A stretch of DNA of 64,000 nt from Actinoallomurus liliacearum (GTDB lineage: Bacteria; Actinomycetota; Actinomycetes; Streptosporangiales; Streptosporangiaceae): contig NZ_BAABHJ010000008.1 of assembly GCF_039542035.1 (NCBI RefSeq), positions 248,001 through 312,000 of the forward strand. Reading direction: 5' to 3'. The translations under genes and the position numbers were made by a program. The notes beneath the pieces were generated by a model. It saw nothing but the letters and a program-made list of their open reading frames with translations, was not told where the DNA came from and ran no database searches. Positions 56,065-64,000 of the stretch are shown here, piece by piece; position 1 is the stretch's first letter; each line of letters opens with the position of its first letter.

Positions 56065-59000
56065 CGGGAGACCTCCTGCTGGGGATAGCGTCCCGGCGTC
56101 TGGACGAGACCGCCCGCCACGACGCCGCCGAGCGCGATGTACGCCTTGCGGGTCGGGGCCCGCAGCGAGCGCAGCTCGTTGCGGGGAGCGCGGTCGAGGC
56201 TGAGGTGGTCGTCCCAGGGGATGCGCACGAGCGCGCGGCAGCGGCCCCTGGCGACCGACTCGGCCTGCTCGACGTCGTCCATGCTCCGGCGGCTCACCCC
56301 GTTGATCACGGTGACGGCCCGGGACCGCAGATCCTCATATCCGTGGCCGTCGAGCCACTCGAAGGTCATGGCCACCGCCCGCGGCGCGTCGGAACTGGCC
56401 GGGGCGACCAGCACGATCTGGTCGGCGTACGGCAGCACCCGCGCGACCACGGCCGCCGCGGCGTCCAGCAGCGTGATCGAGTAGAACCGGTCGAGGGTCC
56501 GCATCGCGAGGGCGTAGTCGCGGTCGTCCAGTGCCTGAACGGGGTTCTTGCCGGCCGCCACCACCTCCAGCCCGGACTTGGAGATGGAGGTGTACCGGCG
56601 CATCATCTGGTAGCCGGTGACCTGCTCGGCGTGGGCGATCAGCGAGGTGAGCGTCTCCCGGGTCTCGGTCCGGGTGCGCCGCGCCATGGCGCCGGGGCCG
56701 GGGTTCACGTCGACCGCGACGATCCGGTCACCGCGGTGCTGGGCGAAGGTGTGCCCGAGCATGAGGGCGGTCACCGTCTGCCCGGCGCCGCCGGTGCAGC
56801 CGAGCACGACGACGCGCCGGGCGCCCGCGAAGGCGGTCCGTACGCGCTGTTCGTAGTCGCCGTCACCGTTGCCGCCGCCCGAGAAGATGCGCCTGCGGCC
56901 GCGACCGTCGTCGCCGTGTCCCTCGTCCTCGTGAGCCGCCTGCGGCATCGGTCCGGGACGCACGGGCGAGGCGGGACCGGACCGAACGGCGCGCGCCGGC
57001 GACTCCGGCGGCGCACCGGCCGCCGCCTCCGGCCGACCCTGCCAGGGCTGCTGCCCCGCACCCTGCCGGGACGGAGCCGACGGACGGGCCGGCCGGGCCG
57101 CTGGAACCTGCGCGGGCCTCGTCGGCTGCGTCCGAGGGGGCTGCGCCGGCGATTGCGCCGGCGGCTGGGCGGGGGCCTGCGGTGGTGCGGTGCGCGACGA
57201 CGGGTGTCCGGCGGCCGGGGCGCGCGGGGGTGCGGGCGGCGCCGCCGGTAGCGGAGGGGTGGGTGGGGTGACCGGACGGCCGGGGGCCGGTGGCGTCCAG
57301 TTCGGCGCCGGTGACCCGGCGTCCCGGGCGGCCGGCCGTGCCTCGCGGGACGGCGTGGCCTCATCGCCGTGCGAACGACCTCGTGAGGGGGTGGCGGGCC
57401 GGGCCGGGCGACCTGAGGAGGTGTCACGCGGCGGGGCGGCACCGGCGTCCGGGCGCGAGGCTGCGGGGCGCCGCGACGGGGTCGGCCACACGATCTGGTC
57501 GGTGCGGGCCGCGGCGATGTCCTGCTCCTCGTCGGCCGGCGCCGCCGGACCGCGATCGGCCGCCCCGGTGTCGTCCGCCGCCGTACGCCCCTCGCTCGCC
57601 GCACCGGGGGTCGCCCCCTCGTGCTTCGCCGCACCGGGGGCCGACGCCCCGTGCTCCGCGGCGGCGGGCGACGCCGGTGCCCCACGCTCCGCCGCGCCCG
57701 AAGCCGACGTCGTCTCGTGGTCCGCCGGGCCCGAAGCCGCCGGTGCACCACGCTGCTCCGGCGCGCCGGCGGCCGACGCCTCACGGTCCACCGCGCCCGA
57801 AGCGGCCGGTGCACCACGCTCTGCCGTGCCGGGGGCCGGCCCCTCGAGCTCCGCCGCGCCCGAAGCGGCCGGGGCCTTGCGCTCTGCCGTGCCGTCCGCC
57901 GGCGGTCGGCTGGAGGGACGGGCCGGATCGTCATTGCCGGTCGGCGGCTCGGCGGAGCGCGCGGCCGGGGAGTCCTCAGCGGGTTTGGCGTGCCGCCCGT
58001 GCGGCAGCGGGATCACCGATGCGGAGCGCGATCCTTCGTCGGCCTGCCCCGAAACCGCCGGCCGGACCGGCGGGCCGCTGTCCGCGGGCTCGCCGGGACG
58101 GTCGGTGGCCGACGGCCGCGCGGCGGCCGGTCGAGCGGCCGGCGGCTGAGCGGCTCCAGGCCGGACGGGCGTCGGGCCGCTCGGCGGCGTGGTGCTCCCT
58201 TCTCCGGCAGCGGACGCGGGCGAGGCGTCGGGGTGCGCGACGGGCCGAGCGGGAGCCGCGTGCCTGCCGACGAGGCCGGCAGGGCCTGCCGTGGCCGGCT
58301 TGGCCGGAGCGTCCGAACGAGCGGGCGTCTCCGGGCGGGGCGGGGCGGTCGGTCCGGTGGGCCTGGCCGCCTGCGGCTCCGCCGGCCGGCCGAGCGTGGG
58401 CGGGACCGGCCGAGGGTTCGCGGCGGGCGTCTCCGGCTCGTGGGAGATGTTGCGTGGTCGCGTCGGGCGACGCGGCGCGTCGAGGTCTCGATCCTGACCC
58501 CGCGCGGGGGTGGTGTCGGGTCGCTGCTCACCGGGTCGTCCGCGCTCGCCGGCGCGCCGATCCACGGTCTCTCCGTCCGCGGGCGCCGAACCGGCGGCGC
58601 GCGCGGCCGGGGTGGCGGGCGTTGGCGAGGTGGTCGGCGTGGCCGAGGTGGCGGGCGTGACCGGGACCTCCGGCCTCGCCGGGAGGCCGGGCCTGGCGGG
58701 CGCGCCCGGTGTCGTCGAGGGGTCCGCGGACGCGGGGAAGCCAGGGACGGCCTGCGGCGCCGTCGGCTGCGGACGGGCGGGCCGTGCCGCGGCCGGCGGC
58801 GAGGCCGGCTCGGGGCGCACCGGCTGCGGTCGGGTCGGCTCCACGGCGGGCGGGGTGAGACGTCGTTCGCCGGGCGCGGTCGGCGGCACGACCGTGCTGC
58901 CGTCGTGCGGCGTCGGCTGCAGGCTCGGCGCCTGCGGACGCTGGGCGATGGCCGGCCGGCGGGGCGCGCCGGTGGGTGCCTGCCCGGCGCCGTTCCCGGT

Positions 59001-59483
59001 GTACTCCAGGACGGGCGGCGCGGCCGCGACCGGCGTCGCGGCCGGCTCGGGGGCGGGCGGGCTCTCGACGGACTGTTCCGCGGCCCGCGCGACGTGCAGC
59101 CGGTCGCCCGCGAGGCGGCCGCGACGCCAGACCCGGCCGACGATGACGACCTCGCCGGGCTCCCGGATCGGCGTCAGGCGGGCCCACGTACGCGCCTCGG
59201 TGAGGTAACGGACCTGGGAGATCAGCAGCTCGGTGAGGCGTTTGCCCTCGATGACGGGGCGGGTGGCCAGCCAGGTGAGCAGGCCGGGTGGGACGAGATA
59301 GACGACGTGCCAGGGCGCGTGGAACGGCACTCCGACGACCTGGAGCAGGATGATCCAGGGCAGGAAGACGCCGACGAACACACCGATCTGCACCAACGGC
59401 AGTGGCATCGGAAGCCGCAGGTCGTAGAGCTTGTAAAGCCGCTTCTCGATGCGCCAGATATTGGTGTACGTAGGCAGATCCAC
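56061..59483 (-). CDS. TcpE domain fused through a long disordered linker to a MinD/ParA-like domain
   Basis: A 1140-residue protein. Residues 1-125 are TcpE-like (two membrane helices, then TRPVIEGKRLTELLISQVRYL), the VirB3-like partner of VirB4. Residues about 140-870 are Pro/Ala/Gly/Arg-rich, with repeats such as AAERGAPA and AxSGAxxxE, and are surely disordered. The last 250 residues resemble MinD/ParA/FlhG ATPases (VVVLGCTGGAGQT, IVAVDVNPGPG, ITLLDAAAAV, VLVAPASSDAPRA). The P-loop has Gln902 in place of Lys, and the deviant-Walker signature Lys is Thr, so ATP turnover is doubtful. It lies directly upstream of VirB4. Confidence 0.82.
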   Translation of the reverse strand: MDLPTYTNIWRIEKRLYKLYDLRLPMPLPLVQIGVFVGVFLPWIILLQVVGVPFHAPWHVVYLVPPGLLTWLATRPVIEGKRLTELLISQVRYLTEARTWARLTPIREPGEVVIVGRVWRRGRLAGDRLHVARAAEQSVESPPAPEPAATPVAAAPPVLEYTGNGAGQAPTGAPRRPAIAQRPQAPSLQPTPHDGSTVVPPTAPGERRLTPPAVEPTRPQPVRPEPASPPAAARPARPQPTAPQAVPGFPASADPSTTPGAPARPGLPARPEVPVTPATSATPTTSPTPATPAARAAGSAPADGETVDRRAGERGRPGEQRPDTTPARGQDRDLDAPRRPTRPRNISHEPETPAANPRPVPPTLGRPAEPQAARPTGPTAPPRPETPARSDAPAKPATAGPAGLVGRHAAPARPVAHPDASPASAAGEGSTTPPSGPTPVRPGAAQPPAARPAAARPSATDRPGEPADSGPPVRPAVSGQADEGSRSASVIPLPHGRHAKPAEDSPAARSAEPPTGNDDPARPSSRPPADGTAERKAPAASGAAELEGPAPGTAERGAPAASGAVDREASAAGAPEQRGAPAASGPADHETTSASGAAERGAPASPAAAEHGASAPGAAKHEGATPGAASEGRTAADDTGAADRGPAAPADEEQDIAAARTDQIVWPTPSRRPAASRPDAGAAPPRDTSSGRPARPATPSRGRSHGDEATPSREARPAARDAGSPAPNWTPPAPGRPVTPPTPPLPAAPPAPPRAPAAGHPSSRTAPPQAPAQPPAQSPAQPPRTQPTRPAQVPAARPARPSAPSRQGAGQQPWQGRPEAAAGAPPESPARAVRSGPASPVRPGPMPQAAHEDEGHGDDGRGRRRIFSGGGNGDGDYEQRVRTAFAGARRVVVLGCTGGAGQTVTALMLGHTFAQHRGDRIVAVDVNPGPGAMARRTRTETRETLTSLIAHAEQVTGYQMMRRYTSISKSGLEVVAAGKNPVQALDDRDYALAMRTLDRFYSITLLDAAAAVVARVLPYADQIVLVAPASSDAPRAVAMTFEWLDGHGYEDLRSRAVTVINGVSRRSMDDVEQAESVARGRCRALVRIPWDDHLSLDRAPRNELRSLRAPTRKAYIALGGVVAGGLVQTPGRYPQQEVSR

Positions 59484-59544
59484 CCGGGCCCCACTCCCCT
59501 AATTGAGACCAGCCATGACTAGACCAGCATGACACCGGCTGTGT

Positions 59545-59829
59545 TCAGGATGTTTTGATTCCAAGGGCGGTCGCGATCGCCTTGGCCGTCGTCTCGATGA
59601 TATTGGGGACGTAAAATATGACTCCAATGCCGATCGCGAGCAGGATGAATTGCACAAATCGCGTGATCTCCCGCGTGAAGAGGAAGAAGATCGCGACGAT
59701 GGAGACAACGACCAGGAACAACGGCCCGAAGATGTCGCGCAGCCATTTGGCCAGATTGTCGGTGTCCAGGCCGTTGTTAGGCGCCGCCTCCACATGATGC
59801 GGCAGCATCGCCAGCATGTGTTGCATCAT
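59545..59829 (-). CDS. small two-helix membrane protein, TcpD/VirB2-like
   Basis: A 94-residue protein with two hydrophobic segments (about 37-52 and 58-78) between short polar ends. Its place between TcpC and TcpE equals that of TcpD in Gram-positive conjugation operons. ATG 59829 follows AAGGAAGG; ATGs at 59826 and 59817 are alternatives. Confidence 0.7.
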   Translation of the reverse strand: MMQHMLAMLPHHVEAAPNNGLDTDNLAKWLRDIFGPLFLVVVSIVAIFFLFTREITRFVQFILLAIGIGVIFYVPNIIETTAKAIATALGIKTS

Positions 59830-59890
59830 CGGGCTGGCCTTCCTTGGTCGGGGAGTGAATCGTAGCGTTCGGGACGGGTCGGCAGTGACC

Positions 59891-60904
59891 TCACGATCCC
59901 GCCGGAAGTGTAGAAGCTTGGATGTCCCTGACGAACCAATATCCGCCCTTCTTCACCATTGTGAGCTGGTAGGTCTGCTCGAGCGTGCCACCCGACGTCT
60001 TAGGCTGACCAGCGGGAATCTGCCACACGACCGTCGACGTGATGGTCCGCGACGCGGCGTCGCCGCGCGGGGCGATGATCTCTTTCAGCTGGCCGAAGGT
60101 GACACTGGCGCCCAGCCCGGTGACGGGCGGGTCGGAGTACCGCTGGAGGGAGCCGGCGTCACTGGCCGCGTACGCCTTGAAGAAGTCCGTCAGCGGTTGC
60201 TGAAGCTCGGTCTCCAACGAGGAGTCGCGGTCCTGGGCGACCGCGGGGACCGACGCGGTCGCGGGCGGCGGGAGCGTGGCGGGGCGACCGGTTATCGCCA
60301 TCGCCCCGTCCTTCGCGTAGACCGGAACGGCCAACTGGAACAGCCGGCCGTTGGCTCGCGTGAGAAGGGTCACGACGCCGTGCTCGGCGTCGTCCGCGCG
60401 CACCGACGCCACGTACGCGGACTGCAGCACGGATTTTCCGGTGCCGTCCCAGCCGAGTTGTGGGTCGAGCCCTCCGGCGAGGAACGGAGCGAGCAGTTTC
60501 GGCCGGTCGGCGGCCGTCGCCTGGTCGTAATTCAGATAGACCCCGGCGAATGACAGGGCGTAGGCCGAAGCCGCCGCCTCTGGGAACTTCGGTTTGCTCG
60601 TATCGCTGGTCGTGGTCGGATTGGACCGGTCCGCGGTGAACCGGTCGAAGGGCGCGCGCACGCCGTTGACCAGCACGACGATGAGGAAGGCCCAGAGGAT
60701 GACCCGCCCGACATAGATGAACCAGCGGCCGCCGGAACCGCCCCAGCCACGGCGGTCGCCATCACGTCCGCCGGAGCCGCCGCCGCGCTTGCCGCGGCGC
60801 CCCTTCTCGTCCGGAGAGTCCCAAGGGTCTGCGGGCGAGAATCCGCCCGGTGGGTAACCGGACGCACCGGCGTCTACAACGCCGGACGACCTGCGAGCCA
60901 TCAT
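59891..60904 (-). CDS. conjugation scaffold protein TcpC-like (double NTF2-like)
   Basis: A 337-residue protein: a Gly/Arg/Asp-rich cytoplasmic start, one membrane helix (about 61-82) and an extracytoplasmic part with two NTF2-like repeats (about 105-215 and 235-335; FFKAYAASDAGSLQRYSD and YWFVRDIQA). This is the TcpC pattern, the VirB8 homologue of Gram-positive systems. It is the first gene of the type IV locus. Two ATGs (60904, 60901) are adjacent. Confidence 0.85.
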   Translation of the reverse strand: MMARRSSGVVDAGASGYPPGGFSPADPWDSPDEKGRRGKRGGGSGGRDGDRRGWGGSGGRWFIYVGRVILWAFLIVVLVNGVRAPFDRFTADRSNPTTTSDTSKPKFPEAAASAYALSFAGVYLNYDQATAADRPKLLAPFLAGGLDPQLGWDGTGKSVLQSAYVASVRADDAEHGVVTLLTRANGRLFQLAVPVYAKDGAMAITGRPATLPPPATASVPAVAQDRDSSLETELQQPLTDFFKAYAASDAGSLQRYSDPPVTGLGASVTFGQLKEIIAPRGDAASRTITSTVVWQIPAGQPKTSGGTLEQTYQLTMVKKGGYWFVRDIQASTLPAGS

Positions 60905-60943
60905 GCCTCCGCTCGCGCCTACCCCCCGGATCGGCGCGCCGTG

Positions 60944-60959
60944 TATCCGTCTATCCGTC
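60944..60959. repeat. direct repeat TATCCGTC x2 in the leader of the type IV operon
   Basis: Two perfect adjacent 8-mers just downstream of the likely start of transcription and 40 nt before the tcpC-like ATG. A regulator or slippage could explain them. Confidence 0.5.
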
Positions 60960-60970
60960 TGGTCGAGTTC

Positions 60971-60998
60971 GGTTTACCACCTTAACCACGGCGGTCAA
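60971..60998 (-). promoter_or_regulatory. candidate promoter of the type IV secretion-like operon
   Basis: The minus strand reads TTGACC (60998-60993), a 16-nt spacer and TAAACC (60976-60971), about 67 nt upstream of the first gene in a locally less GC-rich gap (60905-61098). Confidence 0.45.
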
Positions 60999-61041
60999 TT
61001 GTTCCAGTGTCGAGCGAGGATGCACAGTCCCGCCGCGCGGT

Positions 61042-61050
61042 TGTGGACAA
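61042..61050 (-). promoter_or_regulatory. perfect actinobacterial DnaA box
   Basis: The minus strand reads TTGTCCACA, the high-GC consensus, between ychF and the type IV operon. It is isolated. It could link expression to replication or be chance. Confidence 0.3.
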
Positions 61051-61098
61051 CTCGGTAGCCGATGGAGCATTACCGGACAGCGAGGTTCGTCTCCCCTG

Positions 61099-62178
61099 CT
61101 AGACGTTGAAGCGGAACTCCACCACGTCGCCGTCCTGCATGACGTACTCTTTGCCCTCCATCCTGGCCTTTCCGGCCGCACGGGCGGCGGCGACCGAGCC
61201 CTCGGCCACCAGGTCCTCGTACGACACGATCTCGGCCTTGATGAAGCCCTTCTGGAAGTCGGTATGGATCACACCCGCGGCCTCCGGGGCGGAGGCGCCC
61301 TTGCGGATCGTCCAGGCGCGGGCCTCCTTGGGCCCGGCGGTGAGGAAGGTCTGCAGCCCCAGCGTGGCGAAGCCGACGCGGACCAGCTGCAGCAGGCCGG
61401 GCTCCTCCTGCCCGGTGGACTGCAGGAGCTCCAGGGCCTCCTCGTCGGGCAGTTCGATCAGCTCGGACTCGATCTTGGCGTCGAGGAAGATGGCCTCGGC
61501 CGGGGCGACCAGCTCCTGCAGGCGGGCGCGCAGCGCCTCGTCGCCGAGCTCGTCCTCGTCCACGTTGAAGACGTACAGGAACGGCTTGGCGGTCAGCAGG
61601 TGCAGCTCGCGCAGCGGCGCCGGGTCGAGGTCCGAGGCGTAGAGCGTCACACCGTCGTTCAGCGTCTTCTGCGCCGCCCGGGCCGCCTCGACGACGGCGA
61701 GCTTGTCGCGGTCCTTGGTCGTCCGCGCCTCCTTCTCCAGACGCGGCAGGGCCTTCTCGAGCGTCTGAAGGTCGGCGAGGATCAGCTCGGTGTTGATGGT
61801 CTCGATGTCACGCGGCGGGGCGACGTCGCCGTCGACGTGCGTGACGTCCGAGTCCTCGAACACCCGGATGACCTGGCAGATCGCGTCGGTCTCCCGGATG
61901 TTCGCCAGGAACTGGTTGCCGAGCCCCTGCCCCTCGGACGCGCCCTTCACGATGCCGGCGATGTCGACGAACTGCATGGTCGCGTGCACGATCTTGGCCG
62001 AGTCGTACAGCTTGGCCAGCTCGTCGAGGCGCGGGTCGGGCACCGCCACGATGCCGACATTCGGCTCGATCGTCGCGAACGGGTAGTTCGCCGCGAGAGC
62101 GGTGTTCTTGGTCAGCGCGTTGAAGAGGGTCGACTTGCCCACATTGGGCAGCCCGACGATTCCGATGGACAGGCTCAC
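61099..62178 (-). CDS. ychF: redox-regulated ATPase YchF (Obg family)
   Basis: A 359-residue protein near the usual 363. G1 is GLPNVGKST, switch region VDIAGIVKGASEGQGLGN, the G4 position reads NVDEDE (not NKxD, explaining the ATP preference of the family), and the C-terminal TGS domain ends EGKEYVMQDGDVVEFRFNV. It binds the large ribosomal subunit and negatively affects oxidative stress defence in bacteria. The GTG at 62178 lacks a ribosome site but lies 8 nt after TAGACT, so it is probably leaderless. Confidence 0.96.
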   Translation of the reverse strand: MSLSIGIVGLPNVGKSTLFNALTKNTALAANYPFATIEPNVGIVAVPDPRLDELAKLYDSAKIVHATMQFVDIAGIVKGASEGQGLGNQFLANIRETDAICQVIRVFEDSDVTHVDGDVAPPRDIETINTELILADLQTLEKALPRLEKEARTTKDRDKLAVVEAARAAQKTLNDGVTLYASDLDPAPLRELHLLTAKPFLYVFNVDEDELGDEALRARLQELVAPAEAIFLDAKIESELIELPDEEALELLQSTGQEEPGLLQLVRVGFATLGLQTFLTAGPKEARAWTIRKGASAPEAAGVIHTDFQKGFIKAEIVSYEDLVAEGSVAAARAAGKARMEGKEYVMQDGDVVEFRFNV

Positions 62179-62430
62179 GGACGCAGAGTCTACGGGCCCG
62201 CCGGGACCGCCCGTACGGCCCGGATGCGCCGATGAACGGGCCGTACGCGCCGCCTCCCCGCCGGACCGCGCCGCCTCCCCGCCGGACCGCGCGACGCGAG
62301 CCGGCGACCGCTCCGCGCGACGCCGGTGAGCGGGCCGTACGCGCCCCGTCGTCACGCGCCGAGCGGACGGGGTGACGGCTCGTCCGCGCGTCGAGCCGAC
62401 ATTCTCGTACTGCTTTGTCACGATGCGAAC

Positions 62431-63645
62431 ATGGACGTTCTGCTCGGCCTCGTGATCGGCCTGGCGGTGGGTACGGTGCTCGGGATCGCCTGGGCCCGGA
62501 GCCGGACCGCCGTGGTGACCGCGCGGGCCAAGGCGGCCGAGGAGAAGCTCGCCTACGTGGAGCAGGGACTGGCCGAGCGTTTCCAGTCGCTGTCGGCGCA
62601 GGCGCTGGACGCGAGCAACCAGCGCTTCCTCGAACTGGCCGGCACCCGGCTGGCGACCGCCAACGCCGAGGCCGCCGGGGAGCTGGACAAGCGCATCGCC
62701 CCGCTCAGGGACACGCTGAGCAAGGTGGAGGCGCAGCTGCGCGAGGTCGAGACCGGGCGCCGCGAGTCGCACGCAATGCTGGCCAAGCAGGTGGAGTTCG
62801 TACGGCAGAGCTCCGACCAGCTCCGTCAGGAGACCCAGACGCTCGTACGGGCGCTGCAGCGGCCGGAGGCGCGCGGGCGATGGGGAGAGCTCCAGCTGCG
62901 CCGCGTGGTCGAGATCTCCGGCATGACCCGGCACTGCGACTTCGACGAGCAGGCCGTCGCCGGGAACGGGCTCCGGCCCGACCTGGTCGTACGGCTGGCG
63001 GGCGGCAAGAACATCGTCGTCGACTCGAAGGTCTCCCTGGCCGCGTACCTGGACGCCGCCGGCGCGGACGGGCCGGGGGTCTGGGAGGCCCGGCTGGACG
63101 CGCACGCCCGGCATCTCCGTGAGCACGTGGACCGGCTGGCGGCCAAGTCGTACTGGCAGTCCTTCAGCCCGGCGCCGGAGTTCGTGGTGCTGTTCGTGCC
63201 GGGCGAGGCGTTCCTGGCGCCGGCGCTGGACCGGGACCCCGGCCTGCTGGAGTACGCGATGCGGCGCCGGGTGCACATCGCGACACCCACGACGCTGATC
63301 AGCCTGCTGCGCACGGCGCACTACGCCTGGCAGCAGCAGGCGCTCTCGGAGAACGCCCGCGCGGTGTTCGAGCTGGGCCGGGACCTGTACGACCGCCTCG
63401 GGACGCTCGGGCGCCACGTCGACCAGCTCGGCAAGTCCCTCACCAACGCCGTCGTGGCCTACAACCGGACGATCGGGTCGCTGGAGAGCCGGGTCCTGGT
63501 GACCGCCCGCAGGCTGAACGAGCTGGGCGTGACCGACGCCGAGCTCGACGCCCCGACGCCGGTCGAGGAGCCCGCCCGCGCGCCGTCCGCGGCGGAGCTC
63601 GCGGACGACGCCGAGCGGGAGCGCCAGATCCGCCTGCTGCCCTGA
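62431..63645 (+). CDS. rmuC: DNA recombination protein RmuC
   Basis: A 404-residue protein with an N-terminal hydrophobic helix (MDVLLGLVIGLAVGTVLGIAWA), a coiled coil (about 25-140) and the RmuC nuclease-like domain (RGRWGELQLRRVVEISGMTRHCDF, LRPDLVVRLAGGKNIVVDSKVSLAAYL, EFVVLFVPGEAFLAPAL, ATPTTLISLLRTAHYAW). The PD-(D/E)XK-type D..DSK residues are present. Its biological role is limitation of inversions between short repeats. ATG 62431 begins the helix; 35 upstream in-frame residues are rejected. Confidence 0.93.
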   Translation: MDVLLGLVIGLAVGTVLGIAWARSRTAVVTARAKAAEEKLAYVEQGLAERFQSLSAQALDASNQRFLELAGTRLATANAEAAGELDKRIAPLRDTLSKVEAQLREVETGRRESHAMLAKQVEFVRQSSDQLRQETQTLVRALQRPEARGRWGELQLRRVVEISGMTRHCDFDEQAVAGNGLRPDLVVRLAGGKNIVVDSKVSLAAYLDAAGADGPGVWEARLDAHARHLREHVDRLAAKSYWQSFSPAPEFVVLFVPGEAFLAPALDRDPGLLEYAMRRRVHIATPTTLISLLRTAHYAWQQQALSENARAVFELGRDLYDRLGTLGRHVDQLGKSLTNAVVAYNRTIGSLESRVLVTARRLNELGVTDAELDAPTPVEEPARAPSAAELADDAERERQIRLLP

Positions 63646-63719
63646 CGCCGTGTCGCGAGACGCGGCGTGCCCAGGCGGGCTACCGTGGAGCGAGGCACTG
63701 TCGACTCTGGGACGGGCTG

Positions 63720-64000
63720 GTGGCAACGGACACGCGCGGGGACCCTGAGACGGCCCCCGCTCCGAGCGGTCGGTCGAAGCGGCGTCCGGCCGCGTCTCCG
63801 GGACGGTCACGGGCACGTTCGGCGGTGACGCTGACCGGCCGGGGCGGCGCGGTCGTGGTGTTCTCGTGCACGCTGCTCGGCGCGCTCATCGGCGGACTGT
63901 TCGGACCGCGGTCGGCGCAGGGCGTGCTGTTCGTCGCGGGGTGCCTGCTGGCGGTGTCGATGACCCGTCGCACGGACCTGCTCACGCTCGTGGTCAGCCC
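63720..64000 (+). CDS. DUF6542-like membrane protein, N-terminal part
   Basis: A gene cut by the right edge; 93 residues are visible. A basic Pro/Ser/Arg-rich start is followed by two hydrophobic segments (GGAVVVFSCTLLGALIGGLFG and VLFVAGCLLAVSM). In actinomycetes a DUF6542 membrane protein commonly lies near ychF, which fits. GTG 63720 follows GGGACGG. Confidence 0.65.
   Translation, partial: MATDTRGDPETAPAPSGRSKRRPAASPGRSRARSAVTLTGRGGAVVVFSCTLLGALIGGLFGPRSAQGVLFVAGCLLAVSMTRRTDLLTLVVS

Noticed and set aside
49317..60904. integrated conjugative element
   Set aside because: No integrase, relaxase, tRNA attachment site or flanking direct repeats were found, and housekeeping genes abut both sides.
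61099..63816. very long N-terminal extension of YchF
   Set aside because: The extension runs antisense through rmuC; the true start is GTG 62178 where the GTPase fold begins.

Overview
The window is very GC-rich, shows mixed ATG/GTG/TTG starts and several leaderless-looking promoters, and carries mycothiol (mshB) and actinobacterial-type genes. It comes from a high-GC actinomycete, probably of the Streptosporangiales/Streptomycetales kind. That placement is an inference; no rRNA or tRNA gene is present to confirm it. Most of it reads as ordinary chromosome. The accessory signals are two miniature IS200/IS605-type elements, a small repeat family that sits between coupled genes, and a type IV secretion-like locus.

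Layout. 1-5.3 kb: two unrecognised genes on the minus strand, a SAM methyltransferase, a CysS-like protein without a catalytic domain, and three coupled secreted or lipoprotein genes. 5.4-8.7 kb: rraA, an Lrp/AsnC regulator divergent from a dimethylargininase-like gene, and rocD (arginine/ornithine catabolism). 8.8-11.1 kb: PadR regulator plus a 14-helix drug-efflux MFS pump. 11.2-14 kb: DUF6113-like protein, mshB and a membrane Ser/Thr kinase. 14-19.6 kb: S9 peptidase, then a signalling operon (response regulator-PPM phosphatase, histidine kinase, single-domain response regulator). A tandem 68-bp repeat links the last two. 19.6-23.3 kb: heterodimeric ABC exporter, its two genes split by a 228-bp transposon remnant. 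23.3-29.2 kb: complete oligopeptide ABC importer (binding protein, two permeases, two ATPases), interrupted by a 348-bp remnant and by a third copy of the 68-bp repeat. 29.5-31 kb: small protein and acyltransferase.

31.1-40 kb holds two different succinate dehydrogenases: a B-type SdhCAB with a divergent LysR regulator, and a mycobacterial Sdh1-type complex. 40.1-44.4 kb: DUF4282-like protein, a membrane kinase-like protein and a coiled-coil partner. Then come typA and a second membrane kinase. 48.6-60.9 kb is a minus-strand operon for a type IV secretion-like machine (TcpC, TcpD-like and TcpE-MinD fusion, VirB4, VirB6, a VirB8-like protein, lytic transglycosylase/NlpC), ending in NUDIX and thiamine-binding genes. 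No relaxase, coupling protein or integrase is visible. The right end has ychF, rmuC and the start of a DUF6542-like gene.

The most unusual observations are three. (1) Both transposon remnants lie directly 3' of TTCAT, and precise removal of either restores an ATGA stop/start overlap. Their TCAA right end supplies the neighbour's stop codon. (2) A 68-bp repeat encodes a 23-residue MSER(S/G)ER peptide that overlaps the upstream stop and brings its own ribosome binding site. (3) The type IV locus encodes a TcpE-MinD fusion whose P-loop lacks both lysines.
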